Positions 11,373 through 23,750 of a stretch of DNA of 64,000 nucleotides are shown piece by piece. The position numbers were made by a program, and so were the translations under genes. Where the stretch lies: the NCBI RefSeq assembly GCF_026914185.1, contig NC_070568.1, positions 3,554,001-3,618,000 on the forward strand. The letters run 5' to 3'. The stretch comes from Puccinia triticina. Lineage: Eukaryota > Basidiomycota > Pucciniomycetes > Pucciniales > Pucciniaceae. The notes beneath the pieces are model-generated. The model did no database searches and was not told where the DNA came from. It saw only the letters and a program-made list of their open reading frames with translations. How positions within the stretch are numbered: the first letter of the stretch is position 1; each line of letters starts with the position of its first letter.

Positions 11373-12220
11373 ACCTGCATATTCTATCAAAAGTACATGT
11401 TGCTAACCAAAACATCATCTCATCCTCCATGTCAAAAGAATCCACCAGGGGAGCTGTTCATCCAGCCCAAAACCGGCTCATGAAAGGCTGGAGAAATAGC
11501 TTTCTCAGATTTCCAAACATAAAACACTCAAGCCTCAGTGGTGCAAGTTCGCTGTTGAAAAGCTGATATGGACCGATTTGCAGGAGGCAAAGAGATGCTT
11601 GTAGAACAAACAAACAAATCTAGTCGCAGAGTAAATGATGCCAGGATTGTTTGTCAGCCAGCTTTGAGAACCCGACCCTCCACCTTGAAGCGTGGAGAGA
11701 ACCGCGGAAAAAGATTGGGTGCGCCCAGACCTTCTTCCCTGTCCAAGGTCCAAAAATTGGGTGTATTTAATAGAAAGAATGCTGTGGGATTTCCAAAATT
11801 CTACAGGTTGGACAGCCACAAGCTATGTAGTCTTGATCAACCTGTGCAATTTTATCCAAAAGAAAGCAGATCTTTCAATATGCAAGCCACCTCACTTTAC
11901 ATTAACTAGCCCCTGTGAAAAGGGTTGACTGGGCACACGTCCCTCCAGCCAAGGGTGTTTGAGGGTCTTCTCTGCTGGACATGCACCCACAGCAGCAGCA
12001 AGGGCCTTTGTTTAGTTTTGCAGGTCACAGGCGGATGCTCCTGATCTTGCCCCAAACTGACACAAGTCCCTCCCTGTGCTCACAGCACGCAAGCACCCTC
12101 CCACTTGCAGGAGGGACTGGTGCTGTTGGAATATATGCTTCAAGCCCCATTTGAGTGGCCAATTGGCTATATGATCTACTATTCAAAAATCACCAGTAAG
12201 ACCAACTGTGTGTTTAGCTC
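11373..12220. other. Intergenic sequence without recognised genes
   Basis: No supported coding frame. One short palindromic element of the AAGTCCCTCC...GGAGGGACT type lies at about 12064-12118 (see the repeat family at 52.9-55.5 kb). Confidence 0.5.
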
Positions 12221-12537
12221 ACACCGCATGCAAACAGCTGATGATTTTGCATAATTGTCATCATAGGGATTTGCGCGCGGGCTCAAAATGCATTTGAGGA
12301 CACCTGCGTGACAGGTCAGTCGCCACGCCTGTCAAAATTTGTCTGGTCAGGGGCCAGCCCACAAGCCCCAATTCCCACAAGCAACAACTTCCCACAACAA
12401 GTGACACATCAAGCGCACATCAAGCGACAACTTCCCACAACAAGCGACAGCCTGCCACCAATCAACACTTCAAGCCACGTAAGTTTATTTAACCCAATGT
12501 CATACATAAATTGTTATAAAATTCAAGTCAACCCGGC
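12221..12537 (+). repeat. Left terminal inverted repeat with leader exon
   Basis: Begins ACACCGCATGCAAACAGCTG and ends in TCAAGTCAACCCGGC. It contains short direct repeats of CAACTTCCCACAA. A splice donor, CAC|GTAAGT, lies at 12478/12479, with the matching acceptor CCACAG at 12571-12576 just outside the repeat, so a 5' leader exon lies inside it. Confidence 0.85.
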
Positions 12538-12601
12538 TAATGTACACACCCCCTCTCCCTTTCATCTTACCCACAGGTCCGCTTGGGGCGTCACCATCAT
12601 C

Positions 12602-15521
12602 ATGATAATCTGCACATGTTCAATATGTATCAAGTTCACGGTCACTGATCCCACCGGAACAAACATCAACGGCCGTTTCATGTCTGCTCAAAATAAAATG
12701 AAGCATCAAAGTGACAATCGCATTCGACATACGTCAATTGGTACCCAATTTCATATCTCGCATTAATCTACTGAACCATCACATACATCTGAATCTAATT
12801 CAGATTTGGCGAGTGAGAATTCAGCACAACTGACTGATGATTCCCCTACCACGCTTCAAAAGGCTCCAATAGATGGCAGGTTTTTGTTTATAAATCATTC
12901 ACACTTCTTAATTGAAGTTATTCTAACACATTTCGTCTTCTTTTTTGTAGAAATGATGGTTTTTTTTATATGCTGGCTACATCTCTATGGAAATGTTGGA
13001 TTGAAACAATGTCAGATCGCACAGAACCTGATCATGAAGATTATTGGCAACGCAGAAACAAACCCGCATGGACTCTCAACTATCCCTAAAGATCCTTGCA
13101 CAATTTCAAGAGACGACCTGTTGCCCAACATGTTTCAAGCTATACGAACCACCAGATTTGCCCAACCACTGCACCTATCGCGAAACTCCTAGGGCTTGAG
13201 TATGTGGATCACCTCTGTTCAAAGAAAAGCAATTATTTGTCGGCAATTCCCACCTTGGAAAATTCCAACTGTATCAGTTCCGCTTGCGCAATCGTCAGTT
13301 TTCCTCGGTCAGAATACCTGCGACAGTCTTTGTCAGCCAAAGTCTTTTGGACTGGCTCCGATGGTTTCTCAATCTTCCTTCAATTGAAAGTGAAATTGAC
13401 GCTTGGCAAACACACATTGAAAACACTTCAGGCAAAGCTCTCATTGACATCCAACAAGGCTCAGCTTGGAAAGGATTACGCTGGACTGAAAATACGGAAA
13501 CATCTAATTCACTCAGACTAGTTTTTAACCTCTTCGGGAATTGGTTTAACCCTACTGGAAACAAACTTGCTGGACGACAACAATCAATTGGGGTAATTCT
13601 TATGAATTGCATGAACTTTCCACCAACGATGCGAAACAAGACTCAATACACATTCCTATTGGGCATTACCCCAGGACCACAGTACCCAAGTATGACTACG
13701 ATCTCACACCTAATCAAGCCGTTGATTGATGAGCTGGTCCAACTTGCAGCACCAATTAAAATCAAAACAGCAGCTCATCCGGATGGCTGCTTGGTAGAAG
13801 TAAAGCTATTACCCGTTGTTGGTGATATGGGTGCAACACACAAGGTTTGTGGGTATGCATCTGACTCGGCCAATTACTTTTGCTCATGGTGTGGTGTCAA
13901 GAGTGACAATCGTAACCAAATGAAGATAGGACCCCCAAGGTACAGATCAGAAGTGCGAAGGTCTTCGAATGCGTGGCTGGCAACAAAAACACTGAGCGGC
14001 CAGGAGAAAATTCTACAAGGTACTGGCGTACAATACTTGGAGCTCAACCGATTGACTTGCCGTGATCTGGTCAGACATGTTGCATTGGGAATCTTGCATA
14101 ATTGGATGGAAGGTGTCCTGATGCATCACTTTCGCGAACGCTGGGGCTTTCAAACTCTATTGTTCAAGGAGGCAAAACGTCAAGGTGCTCAAGAGTCAAC
14201 TAGCAGAAAAAGACCACAATTGGATGGCTTACACGGACGTGAACCAGATGAAGCAGAGAGTGATGACGGGGATAGTAGCAACAATGATGTCAAGCTTGGT
14301 CAGGGGGTAAGAGGGTTGTTGACCAATGAAGAAATGGACTACTTTTGTGGTGCACTAGCCAAGGTGGTCCTCCCTACCAAGGTTGGCATCATTCCAAGCG
14401 ATTTGGGGAAGGCCAAGTGTGGAAAACTGAAGGTATCTCAGTGGTATACGCTCTTCGTATATGTCATTCCACTTATCATACCCAAGATGTTTTTCAGCAA
14501 TGTTACAAAGATAAAGCAGCACCCCAATTGCTCCCTCATCATGCAGAACATCTCAAATCTAGTTCAATGCACCCACTTAGTCTGTTCAAGGACAATCCGA
14601 CCCTCCCACATGGTCCAATTTAATCAAATGTACAATAGGTACACATCAACTTTGGAGCAGATTTATGAAGACCTAGTTGTCCAACCAAGCCACCACTACG
14701 CATTGCATGTCCCTGAACAAATGGCCTTGTGGGGGCCATTAGGTGGTGTTGCTGAATTTGCAGGGGAAAGGATGATTGGGAAGCTGAGGACTTTGAATAC
14801 CAATGGGCGACTGGGTGAGTGATTCCTCTAGCCGTGCTTGATTGGTTGTACTGATGAGCACATTTTGCCTGTTGTAGGTGAATTGGAAGGTACATTAATC
14901 CGCCGCATCTCTCAGATCCAAAAACTCAAGGCAAACAAGGATTTTCAGAATTTTCTTGCGCCACAGCTCAATCCAGAAAGAGAGCGAGGGCAAGGGAGGT
15001 GTGTAGCTGTGGACAATGCACTATACACTTGGGTGCATTCCCATGCCTGCTTGGTTGACCCAATGGTCCGCCGATTTGACGAGTTACCCCACCCACCTGA
15101 CGCCCAAGTGTTATCATCCCGGATGTCAATCATGGCCACGTGGCACATCTCGGGAAAGCTGCATGTGGAGACACAAGCACCAAACAACGTGATTGGATGG
15201 AAAAAAACAGAAATTGTTGAATACGGGTTTGTTAGAGATATTGTGGGGTATGACCACCCAGACCAAGGGGCATGCATGGTGCTTAACGTTCAACCCATCA
15301 AAAACAAGTTTTGCAAGAAAGCAACCAACTCCTCTGCCAAATTTTGATTTTGGCTCTATTGTATGAAGGCAGTTGTTGGGACAGTTGCATCTGACCACCT
15401 CATCATCCCGGTTGAAGATGTCCAGTACGTGGCTGCCTATCGGATGCTTCCACCCGGTACATTTGGCTTGCCCTCACAGGGAATTATCTCAAGCCCAGTC
15501 AATCATTTGGGGGGGGGCTAG
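12602..15521 (+). pseudogene. Plavaka/CACTA-like transposase
   Basis: After the leader intron (12479-12576), ATG at 12602 opens a frame with a CTCSICIKFT Cys motif. Further motifs are those of basidiomycete Plavaka transposases: CCPTCFKLY, PVVGDMGATHKVCGYASDSA, NYFCSWCGV, HNWMEGVLMHHFRERWGF, SHHYALHVPEQ, GPLGGVAEFAGERMIGKL, and near the end YVAAYRMLPPGTFGLP. Introns at 12880-12950 and 14815-14877 splice cleanly; the second joins in phase. The frame is broken by TAA at 12764, a frameshift near 13090, TGA at 13197-13199 and TGA at 15345-15347, with similarity continuing afterwards. The longest intact block is 13284-14814. The final stop is TAG at 15519-15521. Assignment to the CACTA/Plavaka group is confident; activity is excluded. 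Confidence 0.8.
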
Positions 15522-16069
15522 AGATCCCTGAGTAGCTACTATTTTCATATTTTTTTGTTCTTGTCACAATTTCGTAGCTTTCCTTCCTATTTTTTTTGTT
15601 GTAACAATTTGATGGGTATCCCCAAATTGTCACCCCTTTTAGCAACACTCACGTAGTGCCCATGAAAATATACCAATTGCAAACCAGGAGAGCCAGAAGA
15701 AGTCAGAAGCACGCTCCTGTTGGTCCAACCTGCTGCAAACCGGGCCTTGAGCCGTGAGCTTTCAATTTGCTACCAGGCCTCAACATAATTCAGCAAAACA
15801 ATTCTGTAGATTGAGGATCAATTTTTGTGAGATTTGTCTTGTTCACAGTAGGTAATATTGTGTAAATAAAATTTAATTATGACCAGCATCTTGGATCATG
15901 CCGTGCTCCGCTCCCCCACAGCGAATGACTGTCCATTGGGTAAGTGGCTCTTGAATCACATCTTTTTTTTCGATAAATTCCCAGTCTATATCTTCTATTT
16001 CCATGCTGCATTTGAATTCAGATTCAAATCAGTAACACCAAAATGTGAAATATTCAAAGTGTCAAGAGC
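15522..16069. other. Spacer between convergent transposon genes
   Basis: AT-rich sequence with T-runs after the transposase stop, probably holding the two convergent 3' UTRs. No supported gene. Confidence 0.5.
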
Positions 16070-16755
16070 TTACTTTTGATAGGCCTCAACGCCTGGACAA
16101 GCTTCAAGCTCAATGCCTCCATTTGTCTTTCCAACCATAGATAACCCCGCCAAAGTGCTCTTCATCTCAATAATAGCCTTCATGTACGCAGCGGCCCAAC
16201 AGTAAGTGGTGATTGTTTTCTCAAGGTGAGTGATGCTTGAATTGTTGAAGTGTTTGTCGTAGCTTGCTTGTTCCACCATTGAAAACGGTGCACCCTTTTT
16301 GATCCAATTTCGAAAGTCTTCCTCAGCGTGGCCGAGAGCCATTTTTTGAAGCTCAGTGACTGCTGCCTCCAATTTCTTCACTCAATCAATATGTTCCTCC
16401 TTGAGCCACCTGAGTTTGTCGTGAGTTAATGTGTAAGACCGTTTCAAGAATTTTCCCATGTACCACGCCGCCTTCCAGATATCAGAGTCTCTGACCGCCA
16501 TCTTGATGTTTTTGAAGGCCAGTGCGTGTTCCTTGTCAGCCGTGTTGGTGATTCTGAGATTGTCACTCATTGCAGTTCTGTCTTGCTGTCCAAAAAACAC
16601 ACCGGTGTCACCGCGTTTATTCTGTATGCGGTTCTTCGGAAATATTCCACCTCATTCCCTCACACTCCATTTCTGTGTGGGCTCCAGGGCCTCGCAGCAT
16701 TGCACAGCAAGACCCACAGCTTTGTGCAAGGCAACATTGCTTGATTTTCTGTTTC
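16070..16755 (-). pseudogene. Unknown transposon-associated gene fragment
   Basis: One frame runs from about 16745 to a stop at 16070 and is cut only by TGA near 16636 and TGA near 16382. It reads protein-like throughout (for example AVGLAVQCCEALEPTQKW, then DNLRITNTADKEHALAFK, then LEAAVTELQKMALGHAEEDF). I do not recognise a domain. The sequence is charged and helical, with no signal peptide or membrane segment. It sits tail-to-tail with the transposase inside the inverted-repeat pair, so it is probably a companion gene of the element or a captured gene. The start is not visible; upstream sequence at 16750-16900 is AT-rich. Confidence 0.45.
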
Positions 16756-16926
16756 ATTTTTTCTTGCTATCATATTTTGAATTTCACACTTTCACTCTTG
16801 ATCAGGGTACTAAGTTTTGTAGATGAGGTTTAATGACAAAGTAATAGGAAAAAACAACTTTTTAAAAGCCCAAAAAAGCCAGAAATGGAGTCAGAAAGTA
16901 ACATGGACAAACCACTTCACATGAGA

Positions 16927-17989
16927 TCATTCGTAATGTAAATCAAGGTCTCTATCAACAATAAAGTCAAAATCTGCAATATGCTTTTTTTCAACATCTT
17001 CATGAATCTCATTGTTCTCAATTTTATCACAGATGTTAATCATTTTTTTGGCAATCTGAAGAGATATACCAGTCTTTGTGAATTCACCATTTTTGGTTGG
17101 CCTCAATGTCCCGTGAGTGTGTAGTCGTTGCGAAAAGATCATTTGAACCATCATGTCGGGCTTGAAGTGGACGCCAAACCCAGCTTGCGGAAATACAAAC
17201 TGACCATTCTGCACATCAGAGCCTAAGGCGCTTAGACCGGTGGACTTCAGCGTTGGAATAACCAATAAGAAAGCAAACAGGAGACGTTCATCGTCCCTGC
17301 GGTCCTTGTGCGGAAGGTGAAGGTAAGATTGCTGGAAAAGCACTTGCAACTGAGTGGTGTGTCAAGATCAGGGATTTTGGGCTCTGAAAATCCTGGTATG
17401 CTGTGTTCAATCATGAATCGACGGTTTCGGAAGAGAGCAACTTTCCAATTGGCTGAAACAAGTCCCATAAAATCTTGTTGGCACGGTTGGCATCTTGCAT
17501 GTGTTGTTTCCATTCTTCGAGGTTTTCCTTAATAGCCTTAGAGTTGACATAGTGTCCAACGATTTCTAGCCTAGTTGAAGATTTGCGCCATCCTATGGCC
17601 CACATGAAGCCCCCGCAAGATCGAGATTCAGATCCAACAGCATAGACAAACATTTTGGACTCCTCCAGAAAGGCTAGAAACCAGTCCAAATCACGACGCT
17701 TATCCGCAGAAATATCCTTAAGATCAGTGAAGACTATATCAGCCACAACGGTTTGCTGTTTATCTTTCGTGAGCTTCTTGTTGAATACGCAAACATGCCC
17801 GTTATCATAGAGGCGGAACTTTTTGGGATCAGTAACAACCGAGATGGCAGCATCCATTTCTGCACTTGTTGGGTTGCGCGCGAGTATTGGCTCTGTAGAA
17901 GGTGGGGGTCCCCCATTCTTGAACTCGGCCTTCTCCAATTTCCGCTGATCCTTTCGCTTATTCAAATCAGCCGTGATTGCTGGGAAGAG
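16927..17989 (-). pseudogene. Unknown transposon-associated gene, frameshifted
   Basis: Two good blocks lie in different frames. The first, 17965-17415, begins near LNKRKDQRKLEKAEF and includes KKFRLYDNGHVCVFN and GGFMWAIGWRKSSTRLEIVG. The second, 17349-16927, includes FVFPQAGFGVHFKPDMMVQM and HGTLRPTKNGEFTKTGISLQ. Between them (17450-17350) the third frame reads RFMIEHSIPGFSEPKIPDLD, so at least two frameshifts are present. I recognise no catalytic motif. No ATG start is obvious; TGA codons precede the first block near 17990. Its position beside the Plavaka transposase suggests an accessory gene of the element. Confidence 0.45.
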
Positions 17990-18059
17990 ATCTCAAAGTG
18001 CTCAAAGTGGATCAATCTTGACATCAGTTGTACAACCTCCAGTTGCGGGAGGTAAGTCC

Positions 18060-18860
18060 GTGACCCAGTTCACCATTGTGGTGCTCCATTCCAAACCATA
18101 AGTAGTATTTTATTGCTTCTTTTTACATATATTCATCATTACATAGCCCATCTCCCCTTCACCCTTCACGAATACCTCATTATTATTACATATTCAGGTT
18201 CTACATCAAATTTCACATATAGTCACTCATACATAGTACCCCCTTATCTTCAATGGTTCAGTAGTTATAGAGGATATAAGACTTACAGACAACCTACAGT
18301 CTTCATTAGTTACAATACTCAATTCATTAGTAACTTACTTGAATCATTACAGTAAATTCCTTTTACATAATTACTCTCACATACTAAACCCTTTACATAC
18401 ATTTCTCATTATGTACTATGCCTATTGTATACATTACATCATTGGATCTGTGCTTACCCTTTCCAGTAGTGCTCATCATTACAAGTTGTTACTATGTTCA
18501 CATCACTCTTCCCTATTTGTACAACCTTCCTTCCCATAGCCAGAACTCTTCATTGTCTGTGCTCATCCTTCCTTCATATAAGAACTGTCTTTCCCCCCCT
18601 CACTTGTACCTCATGCAGAATTCTATATACAGAAATTATAAGTTAGAAATTACTCATCACCCATTGATATCAGTGCAGTTGCTCCTGAACCCATTGCTAT
18701 TGAACCTTGCCATTGCATTCCCCACTCTCATCACTCCTCCAACTCTCTTACCCTCAGTAGTCAGTAGTTAAGCTCATAGTACTAGCTCCTAAGATCAAGC
18801 AGAAATCAGCCACACCTTTTCTTCTTTTTCTTAGTGTTACTCTCATCCCCTCAGCATTAG
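18060..18860. other. Low-complexity CATTA/CTCAT-rich stretch
   Basis: Long runs rich in ACATTACTCA-like words and pyrimidines on the + strand. Likely the 3' flank of the gene at 18861-19478. No supported coding frame. Confidence 0.5.
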
Positions 18861-19478
18861 TCAGGAAGGCAGCCTCATCAGCACCTTTGCATAGCTTACA
18901 TTAGTACTATTGTTGCTATCCATTTCCCTTCCAAGCTCTATTCTCCCCTTTGAGTAGTTCCACACCGTGGCTGCGGTGTGCCTCGCTCCTTGCTTCTTCA
19001 TCCAATTACGATTCCTCTGGCGTTGCCAGGTGGCTGTGCGCTGACTAGAAAAAACCATCAATCAATTCCATGCAGCTAGAGACATTGTTAGAGTTTTGAC
19101 TTACATTAATTTTTCCTCTTCTGTCTTGGGAGCCTCCTCTTGATTCGGGAGTTCTAGCTGCTCAGCCTCAGGCCTCATTGGAACAAGTCCCTCACCATTT
19201 TCAGATGATTCACCAGCACTAGATTTGTTGTCCGAGGCAAGATCAAATCCACCATCACTCAATTCCTCATCCCCTTCCAGATCGATTTCTCCATCACTAG
19301 ATTCCTTGTTGTCCCACGCAAGATCAAATTCTCCGTCACTCAATTCTTTGTCCCCATCTAGATCAATTTCTCCATCACTCAATTCGTCAGCCAGGCTAGT
19401 TAGAGGAGAGTCAACCCTCAATTCGTCAGCCAGGCTAGTTAGAGGAGATTCAACCTCATTCTCGTTCAGGTGGTCCAT
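18861..19478 (-). CDS. Hypothetical acidic-repeat protein (185 aa, 2 exons)
   Basis: Model: complement of 18861-19044 and 19105-19478, with a 60-bp intron (GTAAGT to TTCTAG). The total is 558 nt, exactly 186 codons, and the splice joins in phase. The N-terminal part has a duplicated block (DSPLTSLADEL and its near copy) and four imperfect acidic repeats of the form LSDGEIDLDGDKE / LSDGEFDLAWDNKE. The C-terminal exon is basic (QRTATWQRQRNRNWMKKQ) and ends MRLPS. No signal peptide, membrane segment or known domain is seen. The acidic/basic layout would suit a nuclear or chromatin-binding protein, but that is a guess. It lies within the inverted-repeat pair and is not obviously broken. Confidence 0.55.
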
Positions 19479-19911
19479 CGTGTCTTAGCAGTCAATGACA
19501 GGGAAAAAAAGCAGTTAGGGCAGGGGAGATAAAGGAGTCATGGAAAAAGCTTTACTCACTTAGTTTATCGGGTGTGGAATCTATTCAGCAGAACCACAAT
19601 TATCCTACAAGCTAGTTCACAAGTGAGAAAACGATATATATTTGATGTTAGTATTTAATTTATTAATATAAGGACCCCACCCCTGCTGAACTATGATCAG
19701 CCAAGGTCAACAACAACCCGGTTACTCTTGCGTTTGTATTAGCGTTGAGCGGGCCTGATTGTGGATGACCCCAGCTTTCACATAGTGCCAGAGGAGCAGG
19801 ATATATGATCAAAGGGCACTCACTTTGTGAAATGACAATAATCAACAGTGGAGTTGCGCACAAACAGATCCTACAAGCAGCTAGAATCATTACAAAACAT
19901 GCAATCAATTA
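19479..19911. other. Upstream flank of the acidic-repeat gene
   Basis: No supported gene. A short open frame on the - strand (19663-19908) lacks protein-like features and was not accepted. Confidence 0.4.
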
Positions 19912-20270
19912 ACCAATCAATCAGTTGATTTGTTGGCCCAAGTAAATAAATGAAAGGATAGCTCACACTGATCGGGTGGGGGTTGAGCAGCTTGGGCTCG
20001 GCTTGGATGGAGGAAACGGTGATTCTGTAATCAATCGACTCATCAATCAGTCAATTCGTTGGCCCGAGTTCATAAATCAAGGGATAGCTCACACTGATCG
20101 GGTGGGGGTTGAGCAGCTTGGGCTCAGCTTGGATAGAGGAAATGGTGATTCTGTAATCAATTGACTCATCAATCAGTCAATTCGTTGGCCCGATTACATA
20201 AATCAAGAGATAGCTCACACGGATCGGGTGGGGGTTGAGCATCTCGGGCTCGGCTCGGATGGAGGGAAGG
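19912..20270 (+). repeat. Tandem repeat, three units of about 126 bp
   Basis: TTCGTTGGCCCGA-type sequence (TTTGTTGGCCCAA in unit 1) recurs at about 19930, 20057 and 20183, each followed by GATAGCTCACAC and GATCGGGTGGGGGTTGAGCA. Units differ by a few substitutions and the third degenerates toward its end. No gene runs through it. Confidence 0.85.
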
Positions 20271-20467
20271 AGCTGGGGAGTCTGCAATCAAGCCGCCGGT
20301 TGGGCTGGCTGGCTGGGCAGATCGGAAACCGCGATGACAAGGAGGGGGCACGAGACGCACGTCCGATTGAAAAGTGGTGAAAACAAGTGCTGTCGATGTG
20401 GTGGGAGGTGGTGGGGCTGTCTTAGTCCACGCTTGGATTAAGTTCAAAGTTTGAACTCAATGCTGTT

Positions 20468-20496
20468 CCCCCCCCCCCCCCCCCCCCCCCCCCCCC
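20468..20496. repeat. Poly-C tract (29 C)
   Basis: An uninterrupted run of 29 cytosines just upstream of the JmjC gene. Length is likely unstable and may be an assembly-sensitive site. Confidence 0.9.
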
Positions 20497-20689
20497 GTTA
20501 CTGGAAATTCAGTGTTCCAGACCGCCTACAACCTCTCAATCCTCAACCGCTCCGTCGGCTGGATGATCTTCGAACTCACCGACCTCACGCTCACCTTTGA
20601 TCTCAACTCCTTGGCCAGAGAAGCCGGCGCAAACGGTCTCACTGTGTTCTGAACTCGTGGTAGGAGGGGGTGCGACATGCTTTTCATTG

Positions 20690-22080
20690 ATGATCTCTGA
20701 TTCTGATCTGGGCCTGACTGAACACACTGACGCGATCTACAAACACTATGAACAACTAAATCAAATGTCTTATGGGACCTTTGATCCCTCCCCTGAAGAT
20801 ACTTGGGACCAAGTTCAAGAACTGCCTCGGATTGACAAACCAACGAGCCAAGCCTGGATCGATGTTGTTTTGGCTGCTAAGCCTGTGTTGTTTGATACTC
20901 GCAAGGAGATTGGAGAGTGTGTCAAAAGTTGGACACCTGACTATCTCAAGCTGAAGTGTGGAAAGAAAAAATGCTCGGTTCATCTCTCCAATCCTCTCTC
21001 TTCCACCACTTTAAGATGGCACAATAAGAACTTCAAATACAAGACAATGAGCTTTATGGAGCTGATCGATCGAACAACCGGCGCCGCAACTTTTGGCGGC
21101 GAGAACAAGGATCACCGGATTGTTTACCTTCGCTCATTATCTAACTCCCCCAAACATCCCTCTAATTTTCATACCTACTTCCCCAAAATCTTTCTTGATT
21201 TTAAGATCCCTCAAGCCGTGAATGATTATATTATTGATTGTGACGCCTTCTTTTTGAGTGTTCTCCGGATTTCTGGGGCTGATATGGGGTAAGGTTTTTT
21301 ATGTGAAAAATAAAATTGAATCCGCATGTGTATTGAATCGCATTGTCTTTTTCACAATGGTGGCCAGTCTCTGGGCTCACTACAATACATACGACAATAT
21401 CCTTGTGCAAGTTCAAGGGAAAAAACTGGTCAGGCTCTGGCACCCAAGGTAAATTCAGACCCGCATCCAATTCCTTGGAATTTCCATGTGGCAGCTAACT
21501 GTATCTCGATCAACCAACAGGGAGATTACCAATCTGTATATCGAAGGTAGTTCATCACGTATTCCTAGCTTTGACCCGCCTGATTTGAATCGGTTCCCAC
21601 TCTATTGCACGTTGCATCCACTGCTTTGTGTCTTAAACGTACGTCCAAATCATCTGCGCCAGCCGCTTGTATTTGAGGGATAGTTGATGATGAAAATGGG
21701 GCTTTGTTTGACGGTATGAAAAGTCAGGAGATAGCTTATTTACACCCGCAAACTGGATACACGCCGTCCAGACGCTAGAGCCGAGCATCTCAGTCAACAC
21801 GTTTTTCAAACCCAATCGCCTCTCAGACTTTTACGAGTCTAAGAAGAAGGACATATGGGGCAATGTCGATCTGGCACCTTACAACAAGCTCCACGAGCGA
21901 CTGTTCCAGGATATCTTGGCTGCAGCTCCTCATCAACGCTTAGCAGACCCACCTCGCGATCAGAACGACTCACTCGGCTCGCGCTTTAACTGCTTACCCA
22001 TTGATCAGCGGCAATTTTATTTCAAAAAAATTGCCATCGACTTGATTAGACATGCTGATCAATTGTCCCAATCCTTGTAA
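20690..22080 (+). CDS. JmjC-domain protein, TYW5-like, with altered Fe(II) ligand
   Basis: Model: 20690-21288, 21368-21448, 21521-21638 and 21724-22080. Introns of 79, 72 and 85 bp have GT/AG ends and keep phase, giving about 384 codons from the first ATG (MISDSDLGL). An upstream exon is possible, since the frame is open back to 20597. The order of motifs matches tRNA-wybutosine-type JmjC hydroxylases: YLRSLSNSPKHPSNFHTYFP, then DAFFLSVLRISGADMG, LWAHYNTYDNILVQVQGKK, and GDSLFTPANWIHAV with PSISVNTFFKP. In that family the second block carries an HxD iron-binding pair, usually HYD; here it reads HYN. The distal His (WIHAV) is kept. An Asp-to-Asn change would be expected to weaken or abolish Fe(II) binding. 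It is either a decaying copy, cargo of the surrounding transposon, or a derived protein. The function (tRNA hydroxylation) is only inferred from the family. Confidence 0.6.
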
Positions 22081-22425
22081 AAGCAAACAAAGTTTCTTGC
22101 GCATTTCTCCTATATCTTCTGCCATGCCGTTATCTGTGAAATTAGGAACACTTTAGCTTATTGCTTTTGTGCTCAGTTCGGTGTATACATTTCCTTGTTT
22201 TTGGAACCCTTCAATACTGCCATTGGCAGTCAAAATCATCCTCCCTTGGTCTTTTGCTTGTTATTCAAGGAAAGCGATCAATATGAAGATCGGTGCAAAG
22301 TTATTTCCCTTTGGTAAAACCACTGGAAAATACTTCACAATCACACATGTAACAATGTGTTGACAAATGATTAATCCATTAAATTCAGGTGTGAGGGCAA
22401 AACACAAGCATGTCAAGCATTACGG

Positions 22426-23479
22426 TGTGAGAACTCCTTTGGGATGGGTTGGCAGTCCTTTGAGGGGGAAATAACAATATGATATTCCAGCTAAGTAATA
22501 CTACTGTTACGGGTGGTTTGAAAGACCTGCCCCTCTATTATACTACAGAATTCTGACAACAAATTTATTTATTGTTGTGGCGTGACTTTTATGACGGAGA
22601 AAACTTGTATGTAGTAGTCTCTATCAGACCTAGATCAGTTTTAACAAGTACAAGATGCGTATACAACCTCTATATGGCAAGATGGGCAAAGAATATAATC
22701 AAGTGAGAATATGTTTTGTTGGGTTTTTAATGATTTCAGCAGAGAGAAATGATGATGGAGTGTGGTATGAGATTTCTATGTTAATGTATGATGACTGTGT
22801 CTTCTGTGATGATAGCAAAAATGATGACTGGTGACCACTGAGCTGGGGTGCCTGGGTGATGATGGAAAAATGGTGGGAGGAGGGCCTCCTTATATATTCT
22901 TTTCTGAGTTATTTTTGCTGGTGAGGGCTGCACTCGAGGCATTTCTGCTGGTGGTGACCCTGTGGATTGCACTGCCTTCTGCAAGGGGTGCATAACTTAA
23001 ACTGATGTTCCGCATGACCATGTGTGATTTGTACTTTTTAAGGCAAAGTCCACCTAGGTTGGTTGCACTGCCAAAGTGGAGGCTTTCTGACCGCATGCAT
23101 CGATGTAAGGTCCGCGCAAATCTGTTGAGTTGTTGAGTGGAGGCCTAGTCGCTGCAGTTTCCAACGCGCAGGTTGCGTGAGGTGATCTGTAGCTAATAGT
23201 GGAGGCCTGCCTAACTAGTAAATCTAACTATACTCTTCTATATATGCATGCCTTTTATGATTTATATGACTTTCCACCTGGGTATGGCCTGTACTAAACC
23301 TATAATTGTAACTAACTTCTAAACTAAAAGAGCTAGCTGGGTAGTTGAAGTGAGTGACTAGGGTTAAGTTTGTATGTAGAATCTATTTCTCTAATAATAT
23401 TCTATCATATGCTAGTATTGTAGGCTGTAAGTTGAGGTTTTGACAGTTTTGTTGCACGCAACAGATCTGGATCACCACA
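22426..23479 (-). repeat. Gypsy 3' LTR (1054 bp)
   Basis: Matches 38004-39241 with about three substitutions, and lacks the MITE carried by the other copy. It is the 3' LTR because the genes read on the - strand; the polypurine tract abuts it at 23480. Confidence 0.95.
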
Positions 23480-23750
23480 TCCCCCCCCAAATTAATGCTG
23501 TCCACAGCATTCCTAAGCAAGCAACAAAAAACTGTTGAGTCCTTCCCACTAAGAAATTTCTAGTCCACTGATGTTGTTGTAAGTCCTTGACAATTTTGTA
23601 CAAGTTTCCGCGCTTCTTTCCTGTTCCTTGTGTTTTTCCAATTGGCTACTTGTGTTGCATTGAGTCAACTCCAAATCGGTATTGTATCTTCCGATCTATA
23701 CATCCTTTCTCTATCTCAAAATCTAGTATATGTATGTCCTATGTAAACCT

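Noticed and set aside
19663..19908. 81-codon - strand frame with hydrophobic N-terminus, possible secreted protein
   Set aside because: No cleavage-site context, homology or splice support; probably chance.
20510..20660. Protein-like stretches on both strands upstream of the JmjC gene
   Set aside because: Neither frame joins to an exon with clear splice sites; may be a fragment of something else.
22781..22993. 70-codon frame repeated at 38359-38571
   Set aside because: It lies within the gypsy LTRs.
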